A stretch of DNA of 52,852 bases from Sabulitectum sp036743055 (GTDB taxonomy: Bacteria; Fermentibacterota; Fermentibacteria; Fermentibacterales; JCC-6). Below, piece by piece: positions 41,224 through 51,255 of this stretch. The notes beneath the pieces are model-generated. The model was not told the DNA's origin. It searched no databases and was given only the letters and a program-made list of their open reading frames with translations. Position 1 is the first letter of the stretch, and the number at the start of each line of letters is the position of its first letter. The stretch spans positions 1 through 52,852 of the forward strand of contig DAINQE010000013.1 of assembly GCA_036743055.1 (NCBI GenBank), in the 5' to 3' direction. The translations under genes and the position numbers were made by a program.

Positions 41224-42915
41224 TTAACTTTTCTGAAGAAGGGGGATCCTCAGTATCCTGTCGGCTGTATCCACAGAGGATTTACGGTGAGCTATGACTA
41301 TGCAGGTCCGGTCCCGGAGCAGTTCCTTCACCGCGCTCTGAACCTTCTCCTCTCCGGTCTGGTCCAGGGCGCTGGTGGCCTCGTCCAGGATAACTATGGG
41401 CGGATTCTTGAGGAACACCCTGGCCAGAGCGATCCTCTGTATCTGCCCCCCTGAAAGAGTGCTTCCCCTCTCTCCCACCACGGTATCATAGCCCTGGGGA
41501 AGGGCCTGAATGAACCCGTGGGCATGAGCCGCCCGGGCGGCTTCCTCGATAAGCTCCATTCCGGCGTCGGGCATGCCTATCCTTATGTTGTCGGCTACTG
41601 AGCAGTGGTAGAGGAACGGGTCCTGGAAGACCACCCCTATGTTCCGCCTAAGCGACTCGAGGGTTGCCTTCCTTATGTCGGTTCCGTCGATGAGGATGCT
41701 CCCGCCGTCGGGGTCGTAGAAACGCAGCAGAAGGCTCACTATGGTAGATTTCCCCGCTCCGCTGTCGCCAGTTATCGCCACCGTTTCGCCCGGTTCCACC
41801 ACCGCGCTGAACCCACGGAGCACAGGGGAACTTTCATCGTAGCCGAAGCAGACATCCCTGAACTCTATCCCGCCGCGGGGGCACTGGAGATCCGCCGCCC
41901 CTGGCAGGTCGCTCACCGCAGGTTCGGTGTCGATCACTCCGAAGACCCTCTCCGCCGCTCCCATGGCTTTCAGGGCCTGGGAAGCGATCCCGGCTATGGA
42001 GCCGACAGGGCCGAAGAGCATCCCGAAGTAGCTTATGAAGGCTATCAGGACACCAACCTGCATCTCGCCCCGGATCACCTGGTTGCCGCCCAGCCATATG
42101 ACCAGGATAAGGGTACAGGATGCGAGAAGGGAACCTGCGTTGAAAACGAAGCCCTTCACCGTGAGCATGATGTTGGCCTTCATCAGGTCCGTCATCGAAT
42201 CCCTGAACCTGCCGCTCTCGGTCCTTTGAAGCCCGAAGGCAGCAGCAGTTCTGAGCCCGGCAAGCTGTTCCTGAAGGGTTGCCGTGAAGTATGCCCTTCT
42301 GTCCTGCACATGGGCGCTTGCCTTCTTTATCATGGTTCCCGCAAGGGCTATCAGAACGGCGAAAAGAGGTATGGAGGGAACAGCCAGCAGTGTAAGGCCG
42401 GGGTTGATGGTGATCATCACCGCCAGCACCACGAAGAACCGCACCACCTCGCTGACAGCGCTGGAGAGGGTTGAGGAGTAGAGGCCCTGCATCACGGGAA
42501 TGTCGCTTGTGAAACCCGCCATCAGCTCCCCCAGGCGCTTCCTGCCCGCATAGGCCATGGAGAGCCTGTTCAGGCTGGAATAGAGGGCCATCCGAAGGTC
42601 GATGGCGGCGCTCTGCCCCACCCAGCTGAACAGCACCGACATGGCCATGCCTACGAGACTTCCCAGAACAACCGCCCCGAAGAAGGCCAGGCACACATTC
42701 ACCAGCATGGAGACATCACCCTGTATCAGGACCTTGTCTATGAGCAGGCGGCTCACCCAGGGCTGCACCAGCGACAGACCGGCGGAGAGAAAGGTGAGAA
42801 GAAGCCCCAGCCCGTGCCAGCCGAGCCAGGGCTTCAGGAACGCCAGGGTACGGAAGAGCAGCTTCCGGTCGAGCCAGAGTTTCCTCAGGTCGGAGAAAGC
42901 CGCCCTTCCAGGCAA
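41224..42915 (-). CDS. ABC exporter half-transporter 2
   Basis: 563 residues. Six-helix membrane domain (about 20-310) then ATPase with Walker A GDSGAGKST, Q-loop FQDPFLY, signature LSGGQIQR, Walker B IVILDEATSALD and an H-loop in IAHRKSS. Same class as the exporter at 6.9 kb but clearly different in sequence. The start appears to be TTG at 42915 after AGGATAGAAG; no better one is seen. It lies 15 bp after a small membrane-protein gene, with which it likely shares a transcript. The substrate is unknown. Confidence 0.9.
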   Translation of the reverse strand: MPGRAAFSDLRKLWLDRKLLFRTLAFLKPWLGWHGLGLLLTFLSAGLSLVQPWVSRLLIDKVLIQGDVSMLVNVCLAFFGAVVLGSLVGMAMSVLFSWVGQSAAIDLRMALYSSLNRLSMAYAGRKRLGELMAGFTSDIPVMQGLYSSTLSSAVSEVVRFFVVLAVMITINPGLTLLAVPSIPLFAVLIALAGTMIKKASAHVQDRRAYFTATLQEQLAGLRTAAAFGLQRTESGRFRDSMTDLMKANIMLTVKGFVFNAGSLLASCTLILVIWLGGNQVIRGEMQVGVLIAFISYFGMLFGPVGSIAGIASQALKAMGAAERVFGVIDTEPAVSDLPGAADLQCPRGGIEFRDVCFGYDESSPVLRGFSAVVEPGETVAITGDSGAGKSTIVSLLLRFYDPDGGSILIDGTDIRKATLESLRRNIGVVFQDPFLYHCSVADNIRIGMPDAGMELIEEAARAAHAHGFIQALPQGYDTVVGERGSTLSGGQIQRIALARVFLKNPPIVILDEATSALDQTGEEKVQSAVKELLRDRTCIVIAHRKSSVDTADRILRIPLLQKS

Positions 42916-42930
42916 AACGCTTCTATCCTG

Positions 42931-43197
42931 TTACTTGTACTGGGTGGAGAGATTGTCCAGATACGCTCCCAGCCCGCCGGCGGCAATAGCGCCAACCACG
43001 CCGAGGATCAGGGCGAGGCCTATACCTATCAGCATCCAGATGAGTATGGCCCTGCTGTAGTTCTGCAGGTTTACGTTCACGGACCCCCCGAAGGCGAAGA
43101 CCAGCAGCAGTATGAAGTTTACGAAGGGGATCATCAGCGCAAGCTGAACAAGGAAGAACCCACCAGTGGAAAAGGGCGCCATTCTGTCGTCGGCCAT
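42931..43197 (-). CDS. Small two-helix membrane protein
   Basis: 88 residues with two long hydrophobic helices (about 12-38 and 49-75) and a short NVNLQNYSR loop. A strong AAGGAGGA site lies before the ATG. It precedes and is co-directional with the ABC exporter, so it may be a companion subunit. No family recognised. Confidence 0.65.
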   Translation of the reverse strand: MADDRMAPFSTGGFFLVQLALMIPFVNFILLLVFAFGGSVNVNLQNYSRAILIWMLIGIGLALILGVVGAIAAGGLGAYLDNLSTQYK

Positions 43198-43309
43198 ATT
43201 GCATCCTCCTTAGGATAGGAATAGTCTGGAACTGACCCGGTACGGTTAAGGCCGGGAAAACATATACTAACTCCATCCCTGTGAAAAAAACATCAAGGGA
43301 GTGAATGTT

Positions 43310-43735
43310 ATGAAAGAAGAAAAGCTTTCCCAGGAGCATCTGGATCAGATGCGGAACGATCTCGAGTATGCGATGAAGACATTACAGCGGAAAAACCCCG
43401 TGTTGAGCAGGGAAGACCCCGGGGAAGTGATGAGATTCGCCTCTGAGGCCGCAATGAGGGATGAGATAATGTTCCCGGAAGCCTCATGCGTGATGATAGA
43501 CTGCCTGGAGAAAGCGGCCGGCTGGAGATACGTGGACCTTATGATCGATCCAGGTACCAGCGTAAGGGCGGTGGTCTCTCCTGACGGTGCTTACTGGGCG
43601 GCACCCGATCTTGTGTGGCAGGCCGCTTCCAGGAACAGCGAGAAGAATGTGCTGCTCGCTTTCTATGAAGCGCTTGTACGGGGTAACCTTCCAGAGTCCC
43701 CGCCGGGGAGCTACCTTCAGCTCAAGATCGGGTAA
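43310..43735 (+). CDS. Conserved hypothetical protein
   Basis: 141 residues, soluble, no signal peptide. The N-terminus is helical and charged (LSQEHLDQMRNDLEYAMKTLQRK); the rest is mixed (ASCVMIDCLEKAAGWRYVDLMIDPG, GAYWAAPDLVWQAA). I do not recognise the family. The ATG at 43310 follows AAGGGA by 9 nt; a GTG at 43301 lies too near that site. Stands alone before the secreted-protein cluster. Confidence 0.6.
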   Translation: MKEEKLSQEHLDQMRNDLEYAMKTLQRKNPVLSREDPGEVMRFASEAAMRDEIMFPEASCVMIDCLEKAAGWRYVDLMIDPGTSVRAVVSPDGAYWAAPDLVWQAASRNSEKNVLLAFYEALVRGNLPESPPGSYLQLKIG

Positions 43736-43795
43736 GGGGATTACTCCCCTGAAGCGGACTTTTCGGTATAACCGCTCCCAAAGGGAGGATGCCAC

Positions 43796-46017
43796 ATGAT
43801 CTTTCTTATACTGACAACCGTATTCGGAGGGATTCCCCTGACAGTCCATGGCGATCAGGCGGTCACCGCGGATGCAGGTGGAGGTTCGCTGTTCNNNNNN
43901 NNNNNNNNNNNNNNNNNNNNNNNNNNNNNNNNNNNNNNNNNNNNNNNNNNNNNNNNNNNNNNNNNNNNNNNNNNNNNNNNNNNNNNNNNNNNNNGACAGT
44001 CCATGGCGATCAGGCGGTCACCGCGGATGCAGGTGGAGGTTCGCTGTTCATTGGGGAGGAACTGATCTCCTCCATTCCCGGCTGTGGCGGGAATGTGGTT
44101 TCAGCCGGTGGTGAGCTTTTCTGGAAAGAATGTCCCCCGGGTGATGCCCAGCGTGTCATTCGGTTGGGAGCTGGTCAGGTCTTCAGCAGGGAGTACTTCT
44201 CCGGTCCGTTCGAGTCCCCGGAGGAATACGGCTTCATGATCTCGGTACCCGGCGAGATCCTGCTTCTGGATGCCGACGGTGCGATCACCGCTTCCTGCAT
44301 CACCGGAGAATACCCGGGAAGCCTGTGTCATGGGAACGGCTTCATCTGGTTCGTCTCATCCAGGGACGGCGTACTGCGGAAGCTTGACCCTGAGGACGGA
44401 ACCATCGTGGATGTCCACCTGGACTTTACCCCACTTACCGTTGAGTTCATGGATGGAAGGCTGCTCCTTGAGAGCGCGGAGGGAGCTGTTTTCGTCTGCT
44501 CCACCGATGGTGCGATCACCCATCGCATTCCCGGCGGCTTCATGCCGGCATTCACAGGGGACGACGCGATGACCATCTGCAGGTGGTCAGGATCCCAGGG
44601 ATGCCAGGCAACTGACTGGGAGCTGGTAACGGTGAACCTTGCGTCAGGGGCGGAAACCTCGATCCCCCTGGAAGGGCCGGTCCCAATGGGATCGGAAGGA
44701 ACCGACGATCCAGCGGCTCATTTCGACGTGCCCTACATGCACCAGAGGTGGGACACTCCGGACTGGTTCAACGGCAGCTGGAGCTGCGGCCCCACATCGT
44801 GCATGATGGCCGCTCAGTACTACCAGCGGCTCACCCCGGATTCCATCTGGTGCAGCTACCCTGAGGGGCACTGGAGCCAGTGGGGTAACTACATACCTGT
44901 GGAGTACACCTTCCTGGGGCATACCTATGACATAATGGGACTCGCCGCCCCGGGAACCGTCTGGGTCCCCGGCGCCCACGGCTTCATCTGCCGCAACGCC
45001 GGTGGGGCATACTGGTCCTACATGATCCTCTGGATGGAGCAGCACGGTCTCGATTCCGAATACCTGGGAACCACCTGGAGCGCCTGCGCCACCGAACTCA
45101 ACGGCGACTGGCCGGTGGTGGCCTCAACCACCAGCCCCTACACCGGCGGCCACATACTCCTGTTCAACGGCTATTACGACAACCATTCGCTGATCTGCAA
45201 CGATGCCTACGGCGACCAGAACGAACCGGGGTGGGGCAGCTACTACAACGGGAAGGATGTGGTCTACGACTGGCCGGGGTACAACAACGGCAACGTTCAG
45301 CTGGGAATATCTCAGCTCTTCCGCGCCCGTTCAGAGGTTCTGGGTGAACAGGGCACCCTGATAGACGACAGGACCCACGGCTACATGAAGCTGGGACCCT
45401 GCCAGTACTGGCATGAGCAGACCACCGGCTACGGCGGCTACTCCTGGTGGACCTACTCCACCGGCGCCCCTCCGGACACATGCGTGGTTGAGTGGATACC
45501 GGAGCTTCCCGGAGCGGGGACCTACACCGTTGAGACCTATGTACCCCCGTCCCACGCCACGGCAACCGGGATCTATCACCTGCTCACCCAGTCCGGCTGG
45601 GAAACGGCGTATCTGAACCAGTCCTCATACTCCGGTGAGTGGGCTGTGCTGGGTTCATGGGACTTCACACCCTCCACCGCCATGGTAAGGATGGGGGACT
45701 ACACCGGTACCCAGGGGCAGTACATCTCCTTCGACGCCGTGAGGTTCACGCTGGAAACGGGAACTGGGGGAAGCTGCTCAGGCGTTTCCCCACCCATCTT
45801 CGGTCCCATGGACAACCCCTCGGCCTCCGGTGAGACACTGCATTTCCGCATGCCCGAGGGTCTCCCGGGAAGGGTGAGTATCTACGACACAGCGGGAAGA
45901 CTGGCCTGTGAATGCCAGGGGACCCTGCCGCCCGGGACACTGGCCCCGGGAATCTATTTCGCCATGATCCAACACAACGGCACCCCGCTTACCACAAGGT
46001 TCACCATACTGCCATGA
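43796..46017 (+). CDS. Secreted C39-type peptidase with propeller-like, golvesin-like and sorting domains (interrupted by an artefact gap)
   Basis: When the 100-N gap and one 55-bp duplicate are removed, the frame joins exactly: 688 residues. Signal peptide at the start (MIFLILTTVFGG); an N-terminal propeller-like region (about 20-240); a papain-fold peptidase with SCGPTSCMMAAQYY (nucleophile cysteine) and GGHILLFNGYYDN (histidine); a golvesin/xanthan-lyase-like module (DDRTHGYMKLG ... ISFDAVRFT); and a sorting-type tail (VSIYDTAGRLACE). The substrate is probably an extracellular peptide. The start ATG has AAGGGAGG upstream. Confidence 0.82.
43840..43894 (+). repeat. 55-bp assembly duplicate, left copy, gap 1
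   Basis: Identical to 43995-44049 on the other side of the N-run. Equal length at two gaps points to an assembler k-mer overlap, not biology. Confidence 0.92.
43895..43994. other. Assembly gap 1 (100 N)
   Basis: A gap of fixed size whose flanks overlap by 55 bp; real missing sequence is probably zero, because the joined reading frame is intact. Confidence 0.95.
43995..44049 (+). repeat. 55-bp assembly duplicate, right copy, gap 1
   Basis: See left copy. Removing it with the gap (155 bp) restores one open reading frame. Confidence 0.92.
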
Positions 46018-46040
46018 CATGAAAGGAATGACATGACCGC
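45986..46040 (+). repeat. 55-bp assembly duplicate, left copy, gap 2
   Basis: Identical to 46141-46195 and spanning the end of the C39 gene and the start of the propeller gene. Confidence 0.92.
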
Positions 46041-46140
46041 NNNNNNNNNNNNNNNNNNNNNNNNNNNNNNNNNNNNNNNNNNNNNNNNNNNNNNNNNNNN
46101 NNNNNNNNNNNNNNNNNNNNNNNNNNNNNNNNNNNNNNNN
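46041..46140. other. Assembly gap 2 (100 N)
   Basis: Same kind of artefact as gap 1. On closing, the C39 stop and the next ATG are about 15 bp apart. Confidence 0.95.
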
Positions 46141-46195
46141 CGCTTACCACAAGGTTCACCATACTGCCATGACATGAAAGGAATGACATGACCGC
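46141..46195 (+). repeat. 55-bp assembly duplicate, right copy, gap 2
   Basis: Contains the second copy of the C39 stop and the ATG of the next gene. Confidence 0.92.
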
Positions 46196-48719
46196 TCTGC
46201 TGGTTCTGCTCTGCTCCCTCTCTCCCACCGGGGAAGAGGACATTCATTTCGAGTCTTTCACCCCTGACATGGGAATGACGGCAAACATGCTGATGGGAAC
46301 GGGTCTGGACCAGGCGGCGGGAACCCAGGTCGAGCCCGGCGAGCTCCCGGAGGGCGACTACATATACGATCTGACCTACCTGGCGGACGGTCAGGCCATT
46401 CTCGTGGCCAACTACATGACGGAGAACCTCTCCCTGATAGATCCTGCAACCGGAACGGTGATCAGCGACATTCCCACCAGCGGAATGCGCCCCGGCGCGG
46501 TGGCCGCCTGCGACGGCTACACCGTTACCCTTTTTCCGTTTGACGACACCGCGGCGATAACCGACGCTTCAGGAACCCTGCTGGGAACGGTTCCCACCGG
46601 GGAACAGCCATGGAGAACGGCTTTCAGCCCCGACGGAGAAACGGCTTACATAGCCTGTGATATAGACGACTGCGTCACAGTGGTGGACCTGTATCAGCAG
46701 ACCGTGATCGGAACCATAGAGAACTTCCCCTTCTGGCTTCAGAGCTACGGCTGGGGCAGCGAGAACCCCAGGAACTACATAGTGTTCAGCGGATTCGAGG
46801 TTACCCCTGACGGCCTGTACCTGGCGGTTCCCAACGGGGAGGATGCGGTGGAGTTCTACAGCACCTCCACAGGGGCCATGGAGCACTCAGTCCCCGTAGC
46901 GGAAGCGGCTTCGGTGGCTCTGTCAGGGGACGGCAGCTGTCTCATTGCCCTCAGCGCTTCCACCGACGCGGCGCTTCACAGGATAGACCTTTCCAGCTTC
47001 GGGATTCTCTCAACCGTTACCGTCACCGGAAGCGGATCGGGCATGACGAAGCAGATAGCCGTGAACCACGACGGCTCAAAGGCGTTCATCTCAACCTCCG
47101 GCAACACCTCGACCCTGGTGAACTTCACCACCGGCACCTTCACACAGTTCTCAAGCACCTACTCGGCATTCTGGACCTCGGCCAACTACGACCACACCCT
47201 GGCGGTGAGCGGTCAGTACCGTTTCAGCATCATCGACTTCGCCTCCGAAACGATGGTCGCCCAGCACCAGGGGAACACCCAGTACCTGGGCGCAGTATCC
47301 CCGGTGGCCAATGAGGCCGCCGGCTGCGACCCCATGCGCCACGAGGGGCTTTACCTCTACTCCTTCGACAACTCCTCTGTGAGCTACGACGGCACGGTGC
47401 TATCAGGGTCCGCGGTGGAGGGAGACGCCCCAAGGAGGGTGGCGATATCCCCCGACGGGCTCCACGCCGTGGTCACAGGCGTACTCAGCGGCAACGCTTC
47501 CATCATCGACCTTACAACCGGCCAGACCGTGGCCATTCTTCCCATGGGAGAAAGGGTGCAAAACGTGGAGTTCACCCCGGACTCGAAATACGCCGTTATC
47601 TGCTGCTTCGAGAGCGCATCGGTGAAGATCGTCGACATCGACACCGCGGCGGTGGTGGCTGAAGTCCCCACGGGGAGCAGGGCAGGTAATGTGGCAATAA
47701 CCCCCGACGGCTCCATGGCCTGCGTTCTGAACATCTCCGCAAACACCATCTCCTTCGTGGAACTGAACGGGGCAGCAAGCTCCGAGGTCGCCGAGAAGCC
47801 ATGCGGTATCATAGGCGTATCATGGGCATGCTACGGGGTGCAGAGCGGCCTTGCCATCTCCCCGGACGGTGCCCTTGTCCTGGTATGCGACAGCTTCAAC
47901 GACAACGTGCTTGTCTACGACATGTCCACATACGAGCAGATCGCATCGGTTCCCGTGGGCGACTTCCCGCTTAAGGTGGCCTTCAACGGTGACGGAACAA
48001 GGGCAATGGTCACCTGCTATTCCGGCGACAGGGTCTATCTTCTTGATGTGGACGGCGCTTCCACCTCGGTCCTGGGCAACTGGGCCGCCGGCGACGGCCC
48101 GCTGCGCGTAGCCTACGACCACACGAACGACAGGTTCGGAGTGGGTGTTTACGCCAGCTCACAGGTAAGGCTGTACGACGGGGAGACAGGTACGCTGCAG
48201 GGAACGGAAAGCTACCCCACTGCTGTTTGGCAGCCCATGTTCACCCAGGGCGGCGAACTCATGGCCCTCACCGGGACCGCAACGGGCATCCCTTCACGGA
48301 TCTACCGGGGAACGGACTACACCGACCTGCCCGCCGGAGGCTGCACCTTCGACTTCTGCGACGCAACGAATACAGCGGTGGTGGCCGTGCCGGGACCGGA
48401 CATGGCATATGTGATAGAGTACGGTTCCCAGGGGATGCAGTCCGGGCCGATAAGCCTTTCAGGGTGCATCTCGGCCGGTCCGAACCCCACGGCAGGAGCG
48501 GTTTCGTTCTCCTTCCAGCTGGGCGAGGCCCAGAGCGGGACCCTGGATGTCTACGACACCTCGGGAAGACGGGTTGCGTCGGCGGCGGCTGGGGATTTCC
48601 AGGCAGGGGAGAACTCGGTTCAGTGCACGCTGCCGCAGCACCTGCCTTCCGGTGCTTACACCGTGAAGTTCCAGGGGGAGCCGGCATCCCTTACAGGCAG
48701 GTTCGCTCTGGTGCGGTAG
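46188..48719 (+). CDS. Large secreted YVTN-type beta-propeller with sorting domain
   Basis: 843 residues. Signal peptide (MTALLVLLCSLSPTG), then about 700 residues of repeated blades of the YVTN kind (SPDGETAYIACDIDDCVTVV, TPDGLYLAVPNGEDAVEFY, SPDGLHAVVTGVLSGNASII, TPDGSMACVLNISANTISFV), enough for two propellers. The C-terminal domain (GPNPTAGAVSFSF, LDVYDTSGRRVAS) is a T9SS-like sorting module. Such proteins usually bind ligands or other surface proteins. AAAGGA lies before the ATG. Likely one transcript with the preceding peptidase. Confidence 0.85.
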   Translation: MTALLVLLCSLSPTGEEDIHFESFTPDMGMTANMLMGTGLDQAAGTQVEPGELPEGDYIYDLTYLADGQAILVANYMTENLSLIDPATGTVISDIPTSGMRPGAVAACDGYTVTLFPFDDTAAITDASGTLLGTVPTGEQPWRTAFSPDGETAYIACDIDDCVTVVDLYQQTVIGTIENFPFWLQSYGWGSENPRNYIVFSGFEVTPDGLYLAVPNGEDAVEFYSTSTGAMEHSVPVAEAASVALSGDGSCLIALSASTDAALHRIDLSSFGILSTVTVTGSGSGMTKQIAVNHDGSKAFISTSGNTSTLVNFTTGTFTQFSSTYSAFWTSANYDHTLAVSGQYRFSIIDFASETMVAQHQGNTQYLGAVSPVANEAAGCDPMRHEGLYLYSFDNSSVSYDGTVLSGSAVEGDAPRRVAISPDGLHAVVTGVLSGNASIIDLTTGQTVAILPMGERVQNVEFTPDSKYAVICCFESASVKIVDIDTAAVVAEVPTGSRAGNVAITPDGSMACVLNISANTISFVELNGAASSEVAEKPCGIIGVSWACYGVQSGLAISPDGALVLVCDSFNDNVLVYDMSTYEQIASVPVGDFPLKVAFNGDGTRAMVTCYSGDRVYLLDVDGASTSVLGNWAAGDGPLRVAYDHTNDRFGVGVYASSQVRLYDGETGTLQGTESYPTAVWQPMFTQGGELMALTGTATGIPSRIYRGTDYTDLPAGGCTFDFCDATNTAVVAVPGPDMAYVIEYGSQGMQSGPISLSGCISAGPNPTAGAVSFSFQLGEAQSGTLDVYDTSGRRVASAAAGDFQAGENSVQCTLPQHLPSGAYTVKFQGEPASLTGRFALVR

Positions 48720-48786
48720 AGAAAAGAGGCAGCCTTCTCAACAACATCAGCTAGAAGGCTTCGACAAAAACTAAGAGGGAGGATAC

Positions 48787-50035
48787 ATGAGCGTGCTGTT
48801 CAGATCGGGCATGGCCGTCCTTGCCATGGCATGGATCGCCCACGGTGCCACGGGCACCGCCACCATCACCACGGTTACGGACATGGCTGAGATAACTGAG
48901 ACTACAACTGGAGAGTACACTCCGGAAGGATCGGGAACCCCTGTCTACGACCCCCCTGAGGTACTCTGGCACTACTCGCTGGAGACCGGCCCCCAGCAGA
49001 AAATGGCCCCCATGGGATATGCCTCCGCGGGGGTGTTCACCGGAGGATGGTTCGGTGGAGCCAGGATGTTCCAGGGCACCGGAGGCGACGGCACGGTTCT
49101 CTGGAGCTATGAGCCACCTCCTGGCTGGGCGGGTCTGGGTACGGGAACCGTGGCCGCGGAGTCCGCAGACATCTACTACGCCGTTCAGAACTGGGACGGG
49201 GGCGAAGGCCAGTTCACCGCCGTTCACTGCTTCAACGGCGGTTCAGCAACTCCGGTATGGACATACGACGGCACAGGCTACTTCGATTCCGGCTCGGTTG
49301 ACGGCCCGGGCAAGTACGCTGTTTCCACCGACGGCTCGGTGCTGGCGGTGGGCGGCGCCATCGGAGGGCACCTCGCAGTGCTCTTCTTCGGGCCTGACAG
49401 CAGTACCCCCATAGCGGTCTATGAAGACCCGTCCCTGGCCTACTATCCCCGGCAGCTCAGGATCACCGCCGACGGCAGCAAGTGCATCTTCAGGGTCTCC
49501 GCCACTCTCTACAGGGTAGACACGGCCACCGGGACCCTGGAGGCATCCTACGCCCTGGACGCATCCAACGACTGCTTCGGAGTGTCGCCTGACGGATCCG
49601 TGGTAGCCTACGGATTCACAGCGGCGAGGATCGCGGTGTGGGACGGCAGCCAGTACAGCCTTCAGGCCGGAATGTCCGTCTCCGGGTACTACGGCGGAGC
49701 GGCGGCTGTGGCCGCGGACAACAACACCGTGTACTTCGGCTTCTACAAGAGCAACTACACCACAAACCGCATAATTCGCTACGACCTCGACACCTCCGCC
49801 CCGATGTGGACCTATGACTATCCGGTGGGCTCCGGCGGCTACCAGGACGTAATGGAGTGGATGGACTGCTCGATTGACGGCAGATGGCTCGCGGCGGCCA
49901 CGTGGGGCTGTGAGAACGGCGGCGGGGCCGAGGTGAACGTCTTCGACGACCTGAACCCCACTGAGCCCGTTTTCTCAATCGATACTCCGGGCTCCATGTT
50001 CCATGTGGACATATCCAGCGACGGCCGATACGTTA
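48787..50035 (+). CDS. Secreted beta-propeller protein, 3' end lost in gap
   Basis: The visible 416 residues have an atypical signal region (MSVLFRSGMAVLAMAWIAHGAT), a threonine-rich linker and propeller-like blades (STDGSVLAVGGAIGGHLAVLFFG, SPDGSVVAYGFTAARIAVWDG, WMDCSIDGRWLAAATW). It resembles PQQ/WD-type propellers. The frame seems to run through the Ns to 50214, but that is an artefact because the right flank encodes another protein. AGAGGGAGG precedes the ATG. The missing tail probably holds a sorting domain. Confidence 0.72.
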
Positions 50036-50135
50036 NNNNNNNNNNNNNNNNNNNNNNNNNNNNNNNNNNNNNNNNNNNNNNNNNNNNNNNNNNNNNNNNN
50101 NNNNNNNNNNNNNNNNNNNNNNNNNNNNNNNNNNN
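50036..50135. other. Assembly gap 3 (100 N, true length unknown)
   Basis: Unlike the others, its flanks share no duplicate, so sequence is genuinely missing: the end of one gene and the start of another. Confidence 0.9.
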
Positions 50136-51197
50136 GGTAAAACAGTTCTGTGGCATGTCTCCGCCCACGGGTGGGGGCATGCCGCAAGACAGAGGGAAGT
50201 TATCAGAGCGCTGAAGGGCGCCCTTCCCGATATCAGGATCATCCTCTTCTCTTCGGTCCCGGACTGGTTCTGGCAAGGGGTGCCGGTTGACGGATCGTTC
50301 CCTGGCAGACCCTCCCCTGTGGCGGTGGAGCAGAAAGGCGTTCCCAGCGCTCGACTTACAGGGGAGAACCTCATCCACTTCCTGGGCAATGAGCAGGAGC
50401 TCCTGAAGGAGGAAGTAAAGCTTCAGAGGAAACTCGGCGCCGACCTTATCTTGACCGACATCGATCCCCTGCCGGTGAGGGCCGCCGAGGTGAACCGCCT
50501 GCCAGCCCTGGCCATAGGCAACTTCACCTGGGACTGGATACTGGAGCGGATGTGCCCCGACCTCGTGGAAGAGGCCGGAAGGGTATCCCGTATGTACCGA
50601 TGGGGAACCTACCTGAAGCTTCCCATGGGGCCGGACCATTCCCCTTTCCATCATAAGAAGGACATTCCCCTCCTCAGGGGCGGGCCTGAAGGAGACCCGG
50701 AAAGGGTCATGGACCTCCTCCCGGAAAGAGGCATCAAGTGCCTGGTAGCCTTCAGGCATCTTCCGGAGGGATTCCCGGCGATCCCCCCCGAGGGCATCGA
50801 GCCGTTCACCTCCCTGCCTGAACCGGCGGCAGAAGGCTGGCTCAACATCAATCACGGCATCCTTGAGCAGAAGGGTGCCTGCTTCGCCGACCTCTTTGCA
50901 GCCGCGGATGTAGTAATAGCAAAACCAGGCTACGGCATCGTTTCTCAGATACTTGCAGCGGGTAAACCGGCGGTGCTTATCAGTAACGGCGCTTTTCCGG
51001 AGGAGAGATACCTCCTGGGGGCTCTGAGGGGAAGACAGGGCACTGCCGTTCTCACACCGGACGGTGAGAACGCTCCCTTCGGAACTGCGGCAAGCGTTCT
51101 GCGGGAAGGCCCGTTGGAACCATTTCCCGCTTCGGGGTTGGGTGTTTTGGCGGAGATGATCAGAAGGGAGCTCTGCAAGACGGCATCTTTCTTTTGA
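50136..51197 (+). CDS. Glycosyltransferase-like protein, 5' end lost in gap
   Basis: 353 visible residues, in frame from the first base after the Ns; an internal start at 50280 would remove the conserved part. VLWHVSAHGWGHAARQREVIRAL is the GT-B/MurG-like glycine-rich opening loop, also seen in the N-terminal half of arabinokinase-like proteins. The C-terminal lobe has ADVVIAKPGYGIVSQILAAGKPAVLISNG, the nucleotide-sugar-binding segment. It probably transfers or binds a nucleotide sugar in the cytosol. The donor is unknown. Only the first few residues seem missing. Confidence 0.75.
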   Translation, partial: GKTVLWHVSAHGWGHAARQREVIRALKGALPDIRIILFSSVPDWFWQGVPVDGSFPGRPSPVAVEQKGVPSARLTGENLIHFLGNEQELLKEEVKLQRKLGADLILTDIDPLPVRAAEVNRLPALAIGNFTWDWILERMCPDLVEEAGRVSRMYRWGTYLKLPMGPDHSPFHHKKDIPLLRGGPEGDPERVMDLLPERGIKCLVAFRHLPEGFPAIPPEGIEPFTSLPEPAAEGWLNINHGILEQKGACFADLFAAADVVIAKPGYGIVSQILAAGKPAVLISNGAFPEERYLLGALRGRQGTAVLTPDGENAPFGTAASVLREGPLEPFPASGLGVLAEMIRRELCKTASFF

Positions 51198-51255
51198 GGT
51201 TCCCGCAACTTATACTATTCGACAACTTTTCGCACGCTCAACAATTGGAGGAGAA

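Noticed and set aside
48787..50214. 475-codon ORF through the N-run
   Set aside because: The Ns are of arbitrary length and the right flank encodes a glycosyltransferase in another frame.
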